DNA of 64,000 nt, from the NCBI GenBank assembly GCA_029851415.1, contig CM056741.1:91671282-91735281 (forward strand), given 5' to 3'. Below, in pieces: positions 23,608-35,712 of this stretch (positions are counted from its first letter, which is position 1; each line of letters opens with the position of its first letter). Both the position numbers and the translations under genes were made by a program. The stretch comes from Eretmocerus hayati (taxonomy: Eukaryota; Arthropoda; Insecta; Hymenoptera; Aphelinidae). The notes under the pieces were generated by a model. It worked only from the letters and a program-made list of their open reading frames with translations, ran no database searches and was not told the DNA's origin.

Positions 23608-24955
23608 GGTAGGTGGCCCACTTTCGATCAAGGTGGCTCACTTTCGATACAGGTGGCTCACTTACGATACAGGTGGCCCACTTTCGATCCAAGTGGCCCA
23701 CTTTCGATCCAGGTGGCTCTATTTCGATCTAGGTGGCCCACTTTTGATCAAGGTGGCTCACTTTCGATATAGGTGGCCCACTTTTGATCAAGGTGGCCCA
23801 CTTTCAATCCAAGTGGCTCACTTTCGATCTACGTGGCCCACTTTCGATCAAGGTGGCCCACTTTTGATACAGGTGGCCCACTTTCGATCTAGGTGGCCCA
23901 CTTTCGATCTAGGTGGCCCACTTTTGATCCGGGTGGCTTATTTACGATACAGGTGGCCCACTTTCGATCCAGGTGGCCCACTTTTGATCTAGGTGGCCCA
24001 CTTTCGATCTAGGTGGCCCACTTTCGATACAAGTGGCTCACTTACGATACAGGTGGCCCACTTTCGATCCAGGTGGCCCACTTTCGATCTAGGTGGCCCA
24101 CTCTCGATACAGGTGGCCCACTTTCGATCCAGGTGGCCCACTTTCAATCTAGGTGGCCCACTTCTGATCTAGGTGGCCCACTTTTGATCCAGGTGGCTCA
24201 CTTACGATGCAGGTGGCCCTTCTTTCGATCCAGGTGGCCCACTCTCGATCTAGGTGGCCCACTCTCGATCTAGGTGGCCCACTCTCGATCTAGGTGGCCC
24301 ACTTTCGATCTAGGTGGCCCACTTTCGATACAAGTGGCTCACTTACGATACAGGTGGCCCACTTTCGATCCAGGTGGCCCACTTTCGATCTAGGTGGCCC
24401 ACTCTCGATACAGGTGGCCCACTTTCGATCCAGGTGGCCCACTTTCAATCTAGGTGGCCCACTTCTGATCTAGGTGGCCCACTTTTGATCCAGGTGGCTC
24501 ACTTACGATGCAGGTGGCCCACTTTCGATCCAGGTGGCCCACTCTCGATCTAGGTGGCCCACTCTCGATCTAGGTGGCCCACTTTTGATCCAGGTGGCTC
24601 ACTTACGATGCAGGTGGCCCACTTTCGATCCAGGTGGCCCACTTTCGATCCAGGTGGCCCACTTCCGATCTAGGTGGCCCACTTTCGATCCGGTGGCCCA
24701 CTTTCGATCCAGGTGGCCCATTTTTGATCTAGGTGGCCCACTCTCGATCTAGGTGGCCCACTCTCGATACAGGTGGCCCACTTTCGATCCAGGTGGCCCA
24801 CTTTCGATCCAGGTGGCCCACTTCTGATCTAGGTGGCCCACTTTCGATCTAGGTGGCCCACTTTCGATACAAGTGGCTCACTTACGATACAGGTGGCCCA
24901 CTTTCGATCCAGGTGGCCCACTTTTGATCCAGGTGGCCCACTTTCGATCTGAGTT
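23608..24955 (+). repeat. 20-bp minisatellite array, about 66 units
   Basis: Tandem 20-bp unit of consensus CTTTCGATCCAGGTGGCCCA with regular variants at the GATCC/GATCT/GATAC position and at CTTTCG/CTTACG/CTCTCG. A higher-order repeat is visible: about 300 bp (15 units) starting near 24020 recurs 301 bp downstream and is partly repeated again near 24860. The unit has no stop codon in the + frames and 20 is not a multiple of 3, so long open frames arise automatically. They are not evidence of a protein. Confidence 0.95.
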
Positions 24956-27900
24956 CAAGAAAGAAAAATTAACATCAGTATAAGTTCATATTCATCTTGA
25001 GAGCCAAACCAAATTTGAATGAGAGACATTCCTCATTTCACTTGAAAATCGCAGAAAATAAAATTGATAATTGAAATTCATACCGCCTACCCTAATGGGT
25101 GCGATTTCCAGGAGATGAATTGTTATGATACAAATACTACAGCCAGTCAAGACTCTAAATAAGTCACTGATTGGATTGCTTGCACACCGCGAAGCCAATC
25201 CGTGCCATAATCAATCAATCAGAAATATAACAAAATCTAAACACTAGAACAGATTCGTCAGCTCAAAACTGCCGTATACAACTATAAAAAATGCTGAGCT
25301 ACACACGGCATCTGCCGTTAAATTGAACTGGGAATCCATGTAGTAACCCAATAATAGCTAAACTTCAATAAAATCATCATTCTGGGAATTAACTCATTCC
25401 AGGTTTGATATACCGGAACTAGAATGCGGGAACTCCAGAATTTGCACGTTATCAATGTCCAATTGGTATTCTTCAGTCCCTTGAATTACCAATATTCCAC
25501 AATTGAAACAATGAATTGACTGATGAACGTAGACGTAGCTATGCAGCTCGTCGATTCGAATCCTTCCAACAATAACCATGAGCTGATTTTTCAGTAAACT
25601 GAAGTCATCTTGCAGCAGTAATACGTCGCTGATATCAATATTTTTGAAAGACTGAGATAACTGTATCTTCCTTGGGATTTCAAATGGAATCTTCTGATCA
25701 GTGAACCAAACTTCCTCGATCAGTCAATTCATTTTCAACGTAAGCAGATAGACATAGCGCAGCAAGCAAAGGCTCGATGGCACTGAAAATCATATAAGAA
25801 CCCATATATCAGCAGAAGAACTAAAGATAGCACATCCTCATTCCATAATTAATTTCAAGTAAGAAGATCGTCTTGAATTGAAGAAACTCCTCAATTTGAC
25901 CCAAATATCAGAGATCTCAACGAATAAAAATAAGATTGGCAACTATCCTTTGAGAATGATGTTGATCTGATTGGAGAGAAGACACCTGAGGAGATTTGAA
26001 TCTTTCCTCCGTTCCATGTTGATCAAGAAGGCATCTTTGAACCAAAGTTGGTCAAAATCTCCATCTAGCTCCTCCGTTACGTTCTCTATCCATCTTGAGA
26101 CCTTTGAGAACATTGAAAGTCAATTTTCTATTATTATGAATAAATTTCGACTATCTCTGCCATCGAAAATTATGGCAGACTATAAAAACCTTTTATTTAA
26201 CTAGGATCTTCCGAATTACCATCTTTTCATCTCGCTCAGACCAAAACTTGAATCAATCGCCTTCTGTCAAAGAGCATTCCTTTTTTCTCATTCGATCCAA
26301 TGAATTATCAGAATACTCAATGAAACTATGATTGACTGAAAATTCAGGAAACCACAAGGAAAAACCAGCACTAAGGCTCAAAAATTCTCGGAAAACCAAG
26401 CCAATTGAGAATGAGTGAGTTCGAAAAGATCCGAATGATCACCGCAACTATGAACTTGGATTCAGTAAAAAAAAACACATAAACCGGTGAACTTCCAAAA
26501 CCTTGGATCAATTTGAGAATCGTCCTACTATTGAAAACTCTTGATTCCGATTCGACACCATAACCAACCTCAAAAGTCAAGAATCCGTGGAAACTCGACG
26601 AAAGTTCCCGTAATTACATAAATCTATGAACTTATCTGTCCTAAATTGAATTGATGAATACAAAATATCATCTAACGCCGTCCACCGCGAGGATCCTAAT
26701 CTTTCGTGACTATTTTCTCAGATCTTCTTCTACCAATCCTCTCCCCGACATAAAATAGATAATTTTATTGAATCAAAATTAATAAATAACCACAATAAAT
26801 TGTTTTGAGGAACAAACATATCAAGGAACCGAGAATTCTTACCCTAGATCACCTCCTGTAAAAGACAATCGCCGGGGTCGACCAAGATCAGTCTGAAATT
26901 TTCTAATACCTCCGTACTGAAGACAAACTAAATCTGTCACATTGAACCATCCGTAATATTTTAGAACTCTGTAGAATTCAATTTATTCCAAAACCTACCG
27001 AAGATATTACCTAATTGAACTCCGCCCATCGTTGATCACGAAATTCATCGATAATCTGAGGCAAAGACGAGAAACGTCCAGAAATCCCAATCCGAAAAGA
27101 TATTGAATCTACAGAACCGTCGAATTTCTTGCGCAAATCATTTTACGCGGACCCGAAAACTGAAATCAGCAAAAAGAATTGAGCGCTACAATTATTTGTA
27201 GGATTACTCGCTCAAAATATCCTTGTGATCCGAAACTAAACCATCCAGAAGCTCACGACCCGAGCTTTGTGGGGAACCGTTGCCAATGTAATCTGTGTTC
27301 AACCATCATAGAGGTCCGATACTTGAATAAACCGGCACGTAGGCTCACGAATTATTCTGAAGCAATCCTAAGAACAGAAATCCATGAGTTCAGGTGTTCC
27401 TAATGAGATCGAACAACCAGAATTGAATCCGAAAGAATTTGTGAGGGTGGAATCCAAATGAGAGCCTTGGCTCTTAACCGTTACAAAAATAAGAGAAGCC
27501 TCAGAAATGGAATCTAAAATAGATACCGAACCGACACAATAATCTAAAGGCTTGAAAATACAGAAAAAAGATATCCAAACCATGCAATTTCTTGAATGCA
27601 CCGAACCTCTCGAATTTGAAAATTGTGATCAAGATTATTTGTCACCAAAATATCCAACAATCGCCGACCGAAAAATATTTGGATTCCGTAGCCGAGAAAA
27701 GATCCTGCCAACCAAAACCGAATGCGTTGATACAGCATGCCATGCTAGTACCCTTGCACAAAATGCCCAAACTCTAACCATGATCAGGCAAAACCAATGA
27801 AAGAGCCTTAGAATTGTCGAATCCAAAATTTAGCCTCGGTGGAAGCACGTATCCTCAATTCTATGAACTCTTAAACCGATATTCACAAAATGATTACAAG

Positions 27901-28040
27901 TAGTTGCAACGAATTGGCCGAAAAACTTGATCCGAACCGGAAATTTCTGCCATTTTGAGGTTCTAAGGCTCAAAAGGCATTATAGCAGTTATCAACATAT
28001 ATAAAGCTGGTAACTATGAGATGATGTGATATATACGTAA
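24956..28040. other. Three kilobases of AT-rich intronic DNA, nothing recognised
   Basis: No supported gene, RNA, LTR or clear tandem repeat. Short open frames on both strands (for example 27552-27800) have no recognisable motif or flanking splice pattern. The sequence is rich in GAATC/GATTC-like words, which may mark an old decayed repeat. Confidence 0.4.
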
Positions 28041-28043
28041 CAT

Positions 28044-28352
28044 TCAACTCACTCGTATAGCTGAACCCAACAACTCACGCGCTGTGACAGACAAGCATAT
28101 GTCTGCGATACCTTGTTGTTGACATGGTGTACTTGCGGGCTGCTGCGTACAATGACGAACTGGCTGTAGACAGCGCGGCGACGAGAAGAATTCGTTCCGC
28201 CGAATACACATATGACCCGTGTGACGTTCTAAAAAAACTGCTGACTTGAGAAGATATTCAAAGTCACCATCATCGAAAATGCGCGCGAATCGAATGATAA
28301 ATACGTCGTCGGGCATGAAATTTCCAACTGCTAGAGCAGATATCAATTCCAA
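28044..28352 (-). other. Unassigned open frame with protein-like composition
   Basis: An open frame of about 100 codons on the minus strand reading DDVFIIRFARIFDDGDFEYL, then a Cys/His-containing region. I recognise no family, and no convincing splice sites frame it. It could be an exon or chance. Confidence 0.2.
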
Positions 28353-28439
28353 AGTAAATCAAAATTGATTTTTAATTCAACAACCACAAGAGAGATTCAA
28401 ATTTCCAAAAAATATCATTAAAACCAAAAGATAAGATAG

Positions 28440-29060
28440 AATTGCTCATCCTCATTATCCCACGATGAGCTCCCTCGGTGCCCAAAGATCCTTCAGGATC
28501 CCTAGGTCGTTCTCGTCGTCTCAGGGTGCGTCGACTCGAGGCCTTGTGGCAAATCTCGGGCTAGCCTACACTCCGGACAATGTCGCAGGATGCCCTAACT
28601 CCACTGCCTTGGATCAATGCTCGATGATCGAGCAATCGAGGTTGAAGAAACCTCATCCGCCGACAGGAAAACCTGTCAAACCCCTGTTGGGTGAGGCCCC
28701 GTGATCGTCGCCGCTGGTCGCCTGAGGAGACTGCCACCCGTCGTTCATGATGACCACCATGCGGTCGCCTCGTGGTGAAAACGAATTCGTTTGCATTGCC
28801 ACCAATTACACTCACTGATTACCGATCCGGCTCGAATGACCAAATGTTCAATACGGGATGTGGTGGACAAGTAATTTTTGGCGACACACTCATTTTTAAT
28901 TAATAAAAATGTAAAAAGTTTATTCGCCTATAGAAATACATTCTAAAGCGAGGTGGAGCAGACGGACGCGTAACGAGAACTGGCGCAAGCCGCAGATGGC
29001 GAAAAGCGAGAAAAGAATAGCAGAAGAGCACGAAGTCGCGTGATCAAAAATGGTGACTGC
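28440..29060 (-). repeat. Probable LTR-retroelement LTR end and leader
   Basis: On the minus strand a stretch with CGAATAAACTTTTTAC (polyadenylation-like) ends in TATTGAACA at about 28855. It is followed at once by TTTGGTCATTCGAGCCGG, which has the form of a primer binding site starting TGG two bases after the LTR. Leaders of BEL/Pao elements often look like this. A GC-rich open region follows to about 28465 without a recognisable gag. LTR edges are not fixed. Confidence 0.4.
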
Positions 29061-29109
29061 GCGCGGGAATTTAAATCATAATGAAAAGCTAATATGATTC
29101 TAAACAACA

Positions 29110-29500
29110 TCCCTTTCGACGTATTTTTCCCTCAGATTTCCGATGGCGGGGTTTGTTTTCCGATTTTATGCCACCATAACCTCAAAAATTAGCAATCAAG
29201 TTTTGAAATGGCAATAACTCGAAATTACCCCTTTTTGTGGGTGTTTTGATATTTCTAATTGGAAGATCAGGTTTACATCAAAAGAGCTCTTGAAAAAAAA
29301 GAGGTTTTTTGATTTTCACTAGGAGTAAAGCAACGATGAAAGTGCGAGTGCTCATTCACGCGCTGTTTACCTTCCGCGGGTGTTCTGGGCCGTTCAATTT
29401 GACGCAGGGAAATAATCAATCGAGGCATCTCCGACGTATTTTTATCTCATCTTTCTGACGGAGAGCTCCGTTGCTCCCATTTTGGTTCAACATAACCTCA
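29110..29500 (+). repeat. Two-copy direct repeat, period about 310 bp
   Basis: GACGTATTTTTCCCTCAGAT then CGGGGTTTG...CATAACCTCAAAAA recurs about 310 bp later as GACGTATTTTTATCTCATCT...AACATAACCTCAAAAA. This is a diverged tandem duplication. Confidence 0.55.
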
Positions 29501-29679
29501 AAAAACAGAAATTATACATCGAAAATATTTGAACTAAAACTAATCTCTAGCTCCCATCTGATGATGGTGATTGTCCAACGCAGTACAATTGATGCCTCTG
29601 GCCCATATCGTGGGCCATCCGTCCTAGTTACCGCACCAAGTTTTACTGAAAAAACACATACAGAATTAGTTTTCTGACA

Positions 29680-31000
29680 TCAGCACTACATGAGCTGTTA
29701 GTATACATCCCATATACCATTTCTATCATGCATTTAGAATAATTTACTTGTTAGTTAGAAAATTCACTACCAACAACTTACATCAAAATACTAACAAATT
29801 CATTTTACATCATACCATGAGTACTAACACCCATGACATGCTAACTTATGTTTTCATAGATATGTTACAGGTGTACTTACCCAATGCTGCAGTTTATTTA
29901 TAATTATTTTGCCACACTTACAATACCCAGCTGCTTGTTGACATGATGTAAACAATCACCTGTCATAACTACAAACCATATGTTGATGCACTGGATGAAT
30001 TGATGTCGTCTGCTACTGCATCGCTATCTCTTGAGTGGCCAATCTGATTGATCCTACTGCGCATGAGCAATGGCGCCAGATTCAAATCCATGGGATTTTA
30101 TATTGAGATTTATCTATGGAAATACTATTGGATCGTCGAGTAACTAATCCAGACACGTTGCAACCTGGAAGAAGAAATCACGATATCAATTCCATCAATA
30201 TTCAACTATGGAAATTCAAGCTATTATTGAAATATGTAATTACCAATTCAAATCACCCGCTGAATTCGAATCTCGTATCATTTATGTTTGATATCTTGCT
30301 GATAGGTGGCTTACGAAATTACTCGCATATGAATTTTATGTCCATATCAACCATTACCGTCAATTTTGACGGCTTTTGGCATCTCAGTTCAGACTTCTAG
30401 TCAGTAATTGATTTCACTAATCCTTCCTGCCATGAGCAGGTAATGGATTTTTCATCTTGTCGAAAGTCATCAGACACCGGCCACTGCTCTTAGTAGAAAC
30501 CACGTCTGATGGTCTTAACAAGCACACCGACCACTGCTTTTAGCAGAAACCATGTGCTTCGGGTTTAGCTAGGTTTTTTCATTAATTCTTTTCCAATTAT
30601 ATTTTCAGATCAAAGTTGTCGAGTTAGTAAAGAATTTTCAGTCATTTTCATTAGATAGGCAATTGTTCTTCGCTGCAAAGAGTAAGTCATGGACAAATTG
30701 GTTGTTCATTTTTCATGGTTAATATGCATGCCAAATTGGTAGATTTGTCACAGTTAACAAATTGATCGCTGCGTGATTGAAGATATTCATCTTTTATAAT
30801 GTTGGAGTCGTTTTCATGAATGTATGGACTTATTTAATTTATTTTTATTGTATGATTATGATTGAAAATTACCCCACCTTTCCTCACTCAACGTCGTATC
30901 CTCCATATATTTATAGTGACGATATAATTATCGAACTAATTGAATGAAATTTCAATAGAGAACTCATCTTCAGTTATTATTCCGCTTCACGGAATAAAAC
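29680..31000. other. Intronic DNA with one short tandem repeat
   Basis: No supported gene. Near 30470-30560 a unit of about 56 bp (CCACTGCTCTTAGTAGAAACCA / CCACTGCTTTTAGCAGAAAC) is present twice. Confidence 0.4.
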
Positions 31001-31014
31001 GTTACCTTTCAGTG

Positions 31015-31590
31015 GTTCACATTATCGTTTGATGGTGAAACAGTTTCACACCTTGCCGATCCTAGTATGACCCTGACCACAAGTTGACAAGGTGGGCCTC
31101 TTTATCAATCACTCTTGCTCCATTATTTTTGATTATTCCGTGGAGAGCCACCCGGACATCGTCGCACATGATCCGGAAGTTATCCGTGTAAGGGAAGAGA
31201 GCTTCTAATCCATCACCGGCCAGATCCACAGCCCTTGTGATGACTCGACGTGGCCTTCAAACGCTGAGGTGACGGTGCCCCACTTGACGCCACGTCCATC
31301 CTCTCTCATGCCTGCACCTTGCTGAAAGTAGTACCCGAAGTAGAATCACGTAGACTGTGGATCTGGCTGGTGATGGATTAGAAGCTCTCTCTCTCCTTTC
31401 ACGAGTAATTCCCAGATCATGTACGTCCAGTTCCCTCCCCAAATCCAGTTGAGCCCTCACCAAATAATCAAATATTTTGGAGCAAGAGTCAATAAGGTAG
31501 GGACTCACCTTGTCAACTGGTGGTCAAGGTCATACTAGGATCGGCAATGTATAAAACCGTTTTACCACCAGTCGATAATGTAAACCGCCT
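31015..31590. repeat. Foldback element of about 570 bp
   Basis: The left arm holds ATTATCGTTTGATGGTGAAA, GATCCTAGTATGACC and AGCTTCTAATCCATCACC. The right arm holds the mirrored GGTGATGGATTAGAAGCT, GGTCATACTAGGATC and CACCAGTCGATAAT. The centre is near 31290. No coding capacity. Confidence 0.75.
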
Positions 31591-31635
31591 ATCCCAGCAT
31601 TGGTCGATGAAAGCAATTCAACGCTGTTAATACCG

Positions 31636-31822
31636 GTGTACATCAGGGCAATCAAGCGTGGTAGAGTCCTTCCCCTCAAGCCCCTCCAGTCATGTGTAGA
31701 GCGCGCCGCGGCGTTGCACGGGAGGGGCTCCTTCGCCGCGAGCCGCGACGCTCTCTGCACTTGACTGGAGGGGCTTGAAGGGAGAGACTCTACTACGCTT
31801 GACACCCCTGGTGTACATGACG
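31636..31822. repeat. Short foldback with arms of about 60 bp
   Basis: GGTGTACATCAGGG, AAGCGTGGTAGAGTC and CTCAAGCCCCTCCAGTCA on the left are mirrored by TGACTGGAGGGGCTTGA, GACTCTACTACGCTTGA and GGTGTACATG on the right around a GC-rich loop. This matches the size and build of a MITE. Confidence 0.75.
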
Positions 31823-32076
31823 TACAGAAGGGGTACCATGAATAATAACAACTCTTATCGTGAGTCAGAGGTTCGTTACGGAGGTCTCTCTTCCTTTTAT
31901 CCAATTTCCCCCACTACTTGCTCATGAGTTTCCTGAGATTTCCAGTGAGCGAATTGTACTCTACGATGCGGTCGTGTAGGATGGAGCGATTTGAAGTGTT
32001 ATCGGAGAAATTATTTCTAGCTCCAAATCCGAGGCGGATATCCAGTGCACAGAAGATTAGACATACTAAAAAGAAA

Positions 32077-32148
32077 TGCCGAAACCCGGGGTCGAATCGA
32101 GAACTACATGATCCTCAGTCATATGCTCTCCCACTGAGCTATCCCGGC
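32077..32148 (-). tRNA. tRNA-Phe-like gene with a GAG anticodon
   Basis: The 72-nt minus-strand sequence starts GCCGGGATAGCTCAG and ends TTTCGGCA, giving a seven-pair acceptor stem with two G-T wobbles. The D stem GCTC/GAGC is perfect. The anticodon stem TATGA/TCATG closes a loop CTGAGGA. The ends and D arm are those of eukaryotic tRNA-Phe, whose loop is CTGAAGA (anticodon GAA); here one base gives GAG, which would read Leu codons. The T stem has an A-C mismatch. A TTTCTTTTT terminator follows within a few bases. It could be a miscoding tRNA, a pseudogene, or the head of a SINE. Confidence 0.6.
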
Positions 32149-32222
32149 TGAAACACACACTCACGCACACCTACACACACAAAATCGCGTAGGTGAGCGA
32201 AAGACTCACCACTTGACACGTA

Positions 32223-32239
32223 TTGGGGGGGGGGGGGGT
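32223..32239. repeat. Poly-G run
   Basis: Run of about 14 G, one of four in the window. Confidence 0.8.
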
Positions 32240-32589
32240 TGCGTTCGCACCACCAGCGATGGGGTTGGTAGAGGAAGGCTCTTACTGGTCTCGTTTCGCC
32301 ATGTGGTGCTCGTATCGGCGTGGGCTAGAATGGCATAGCTCACTACTCTTACTCCTCGTCGATTATAGATACAATGTGGAATGTGGTGGAAATGCATTCT
32401 GCCGATTAGTTTATTTGAACAATCTCCAACCCTCGAAAGCAGAGTCTAATGGTGAGAGGAAATGTGATGGGTGATCTCAGGCTAGAGTCGTAGCTCGAAT
32501 GGACAATATTTTTCCTCCCTGAATCTTATGCTCTGAAACTATCTGAACATGTTCTCATTATCTGTAATTCCCAATATTTTCATCCTCAG

Positions 32590-32680
32590 GTTTCGCGAGA
32601 TCGCCTATATACTCCTTCTCGACCAGCCAGTACCCCTACTCGATGCTGAGTCCAGAAATGACTCAGGTTGCTGCCTCGTG
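32590..32680 (+). CDS. pan: TCF/LEF transcription factor (pangolin) internal exon
   Basis: The acceptor TTTTCATCCTCAG is followed by a 91-bp exon and the donor TG|GTGAGT. In the phase set by the exon ending at 11076 it reads FARSPIYSFSTSQYPYSM then LSPEMTQVAASW. Arthropod and vertebrate TCF proteins carry QYPYPMLSPEM-QVA-SW at this point, just before the HTPSMYP block that the next exon should start. Two Pro-to-Ser changes (YSF, PYS) are unusual. The exon starts in phase 1 and ends in phase 2, as expected. This is the strongest host-gene call in the window. The following exons and the HMG box are not found downstream within it. Confidence 0.85.
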
Positions 32681-33840
32681 GTGAGTTTCCACCCCAATGT
32701 GATTTTGTTCGGCCCGAGACAGTGCGTGTCGTCCAACAGAGTAGAGTCAGAACTGTTGACCAATTTCATGTATGTTAGATGCGCGAGTATCATTCCACGA
32801 TTACATGTCACGGTGTTCTTGAACCAATTCTGGGTCGGAAGACTACCTCACCGAATCCTCTCTTGGACAGTTTTTCAGAGTTCAATGAATATCATACAAT
32901 TGTTTTTAGAATCGCATTCCTGGTAATCCAAAAGAAATCGCTTTATGATTTCCTTCTCTGAACAACCGAAATCCTCTTCCATCGCGGTCAGATGTTGGTA
33001 AAAGCATGATGTTATTTGAGTCTCTAACAAGGAATGAAGGTAGCTTTGGGGCTGTTGACGAGGGGGGCGCCGCCGCCGCTATCGGAGTCATGATTTTTTC
33101 TCACTTTTTCGCGATCAAAACCTCATAACTTTCGATAGAGATGAGCTGTTGTTAAAATTCGAAATGGACATGAAAGGTAAGACCCACGCGCATACGTGAG
33201 AATGGTGTTGCTCGACTGACTTTCATTTTCTGGGTCGGGAAAACCTGTAGGAGTTGGAAATGAGAAAACTACGTATGTATTAAGATCAGGTGGATTATCA
33301 TTCCAGCTTGGAATGTAGTTTCACTGTTATATAAGAACCTGCAACCATATTTTTTCATGGAAAATGGTTTCCCGAGCCCAGAAAATCTGGAAAAACCTGG
33401 AAAACCCCCGGGAATTCTCAAAAACTGCGCTTTGGTTCTGAATCAATTTCTCTCAAGCATTTGCCAAATAAGTGCTCACTTGCCGTGTAGTGATGCTCGA
33501 TGAACTTCTAGAAAGAAAAAAGAGAGAATAGCCAGTTGATTCTCAGATGGGAGTGATAGCAGAGTTGTTGGTAAAGATGAGTGAAGCTAGTACGAGGAAC
33601 TTCTAGTAAAGAAATTAGTTTATATTTCAAACATCCAATTCTTGGAAATCATCCATTTTTGTACTATTCTCCGAGACTAGATCGCGTATACCGATAACAT
33701 TATAACTAATTAATAGTGCTAAACTAATATACGACAATCAACGAAGAAAATATGAACCCTGGAATTAGTCATGATAAATGTAGAATAATGACCAGCACTT
33801 TTCATACTCAACTTAATCAAGGTAACATAGGTAACAATGA
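32681..33840. other. Continuation of pan intron
   Basis: The donor GTGAGTTTCC starts the next intron. No further TCF exon, RNA or element is recognised in this stretch. Confidence 0.45.
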
Positions 33841-33842
33841 GT

Positions 33843-34428
33843 TTATTTGATGTACTCGTCCATCTCAGGCATTGTAGAATGCTCTTCATGCCTAGCAAGT
33901 CTCAGGTCAATATCTTGTAGGGAGATGAGTGGATCACTAAAGAAATTCGCCCGATTGAAGGCATCACCTAATCTATCCTCCCTATCAATCTGCCTCGCAT
34001 GGTCCGTGAGGTTTTTTCCATGGAATCTGTGCCAAGACTCTTGAGCATAGCCAGCGTAATATCCCAGAGGTAGGGAAAAAACTTCAGCTACCTCCCAAGA
34101 ATGCATCAAGAATCTAAGAGAGCTTGGATTCAAACTTGGCCACTCATACAGCTGAAGATGTAGATCGTGTGTTCCATGACACAAATCCCTATACTTCTCG
34201 ATAATCAATGATCCTTGCATTTGGTTAGTTTCGAACTCAAGCCCGTCTTTTCAACTAGTCCAACATTAACTTTCAGGCATTCGGCAAACTTTTTCGGATC
34301 TGCAAAACACCGTCTGGCCAGATTGCCATCGTTGGTGATACCATGGCCTTGGAGAGCTTGGTCAGGCCTAACCCCAAAGCTGTCATGAATTTTCAATCGT
34401 CTCTCCATTGTAGTAACTTCAACATCAT
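33843..34428 (-). CDS. Spliced AT-hook/transposon-type gene, third recognised exon (frameshifted)
   Basis: C-terminal exon of the minus-strand gene. The acceptor CCTAAAATAG precedes codons DDVEVTTMERRLKIHD, then GITNDGNLARRCFADP, and after a one-base shift near 34240, YRDLCHGTHDLHLQLYEW, HSWEVAEVFSLPLG and RLGDAFNRANFFSDPLISL to a TAA. These blocks match the C-terminus of an uncharacterised protein family abundant in arthropods (pattern G-NDGN-ARRFF ... YPW ... HKILIHG ... LPIG ... SDP-IS). The frameshift looks like loss of one G. It may be a real lesion or an assembly error. The family probably derives from a transposon; its biochemical role is unknown to me. Confidence 0.6.
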
Positions 34429-34469
34429 CTATTTTAGGGGTGAAACGTATTCAATGTAAGATCGTTCAG

Positions 34470-35230
34470 CTAGGAAATTTCAAGACCGCGATAATCGGAT
34501 GCTTGGACTGGAAATTCTGTCGGTATAACAATCAGTTCTCAAAAACTAGGAAGGCTATCACACCGGTGAATAACCAGATGCTCACACCGGGAATTCTGTG
34601 AATAAATAATCAACCCTCAAAAACCGGGAAGGCTATCAATCCGGTAAATAACCGGATGCTTGAATCGGGAATTCTGTCAGTACAGCAATCAATCCCCAAA
34701 ACCTAGTAAGGCTTTCGAACCCGCAAATAACAGCATGCCCGAGTCGGAAATTCTGTGAGTGAACAACCAATCCGCAAAACCCAGGACGGCAATCAAACCC
34801 GCAAATAACCGAATTCTTTTACCGGAAATTCAGTCGATAAAAAAATCAGCTCTCAGAACCCAGGGAGAATTTCCATCTGGCAAATAACCGGATGCTCGGA
34901 CTGGAAATTCTGTCAGCTCAACAATCAACACCCAAAACCTAGGTAGGCTGACCAAACCGGATGTTTGGACCGAAAATTCTGTCGGTGACAAAATCAATCC
35001 CTAAAACGGAAGTTGTCGAATCCGCTGCTGACTGGATGCGCGGCCCAGAACTTCTATCGGAAAATAAGCCGATCCCAAAACTCAGGGAGTCGGTGCTCGG
35101 CCCAAAATCCATCCACTGGGATGAATCCCAGTAGACTAGGAAGGCACCCAGAACCGCGAATGTTCAAACCACAAATTTTCCCGAGTTAAGGAACGGATCT
35201 CCATAAGAATCCAAAATTGTTATCAAACCC
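34470..35230 (+). repeat. About 78-bp minisatellite, 8-9 diverged units
   Basis: Repeated blocks GGAAATTCTGTCGG, CAATCAATCCCCAAAACC, AGGAAGGCTATCAAACCGG and AAATAACCGGATGCTC recur every 78-79 bp (for example at 34511, 34590, 34668, 34746). Units decay toward the 3' end. It sits in the small intron of the minus-strand gene. Confidence 0.85.
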
Positions 35231-35712
35231 TCGAATCTGCGGATATTCGGACCGAGAATTGGAATAATAATGAATGAGTCCAATGAAAGGTCAACTAACG
35301 TTATTCCATAGTCCTCGATCCATCTACAACAGAAGCTTCAGAGCAGCGAAAAGCGCTCTCGAAGTTTCTACGATATTACTCTTCAATCGGGAGAGGATAC
35401 TAGAGATGAAATTCGAATTCTATGAGTGTTGGACTCTTATCCTCCCCTGAGTTCTTTTCAGATCGGATTATCTCCTGATTCTCATCTTCGCGTTCTGAGA
35501 AGAACTCCTAATTGCTTCCATATCATACTCAATCCGTTCTCATATTCCAGGAACAGCTTTGAAGATCACTCAAGATATCATCAAAATAGTCCTACTCATA
35601 TTGATTTGCAATTCATATCGAAAAAATGACGTGTTGCCTTTGACTTCGGAATCTGAATAGCTAGTTCATTTGTGTACAAATTATTACGATAACTTCAGAA
35701 AATCGTTATTAC

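Noticed and set aside
23633..24752. Four long + strand open frames with a 20-residue repeat (VAHFRSRWPTFD type) that look like a repetitive protein
   Set aside because: The 20-bp unit lacks stop codons in the + frames and its length is not a multiple of three, so long frames appear automatically. No start, splice or codon signal supports a gene.
23608..24955. CRISPR-like array
   Set aside because: Units are contiguous 20-bp repeats without unique spacers, in a eukaryotic intron.
28465..28815. Gag protein of a second BEL element
   Set aside because: The primer-site-like sequence is suggestive, but no DUF1759 or zinc-knuckle motif follows in any frame.
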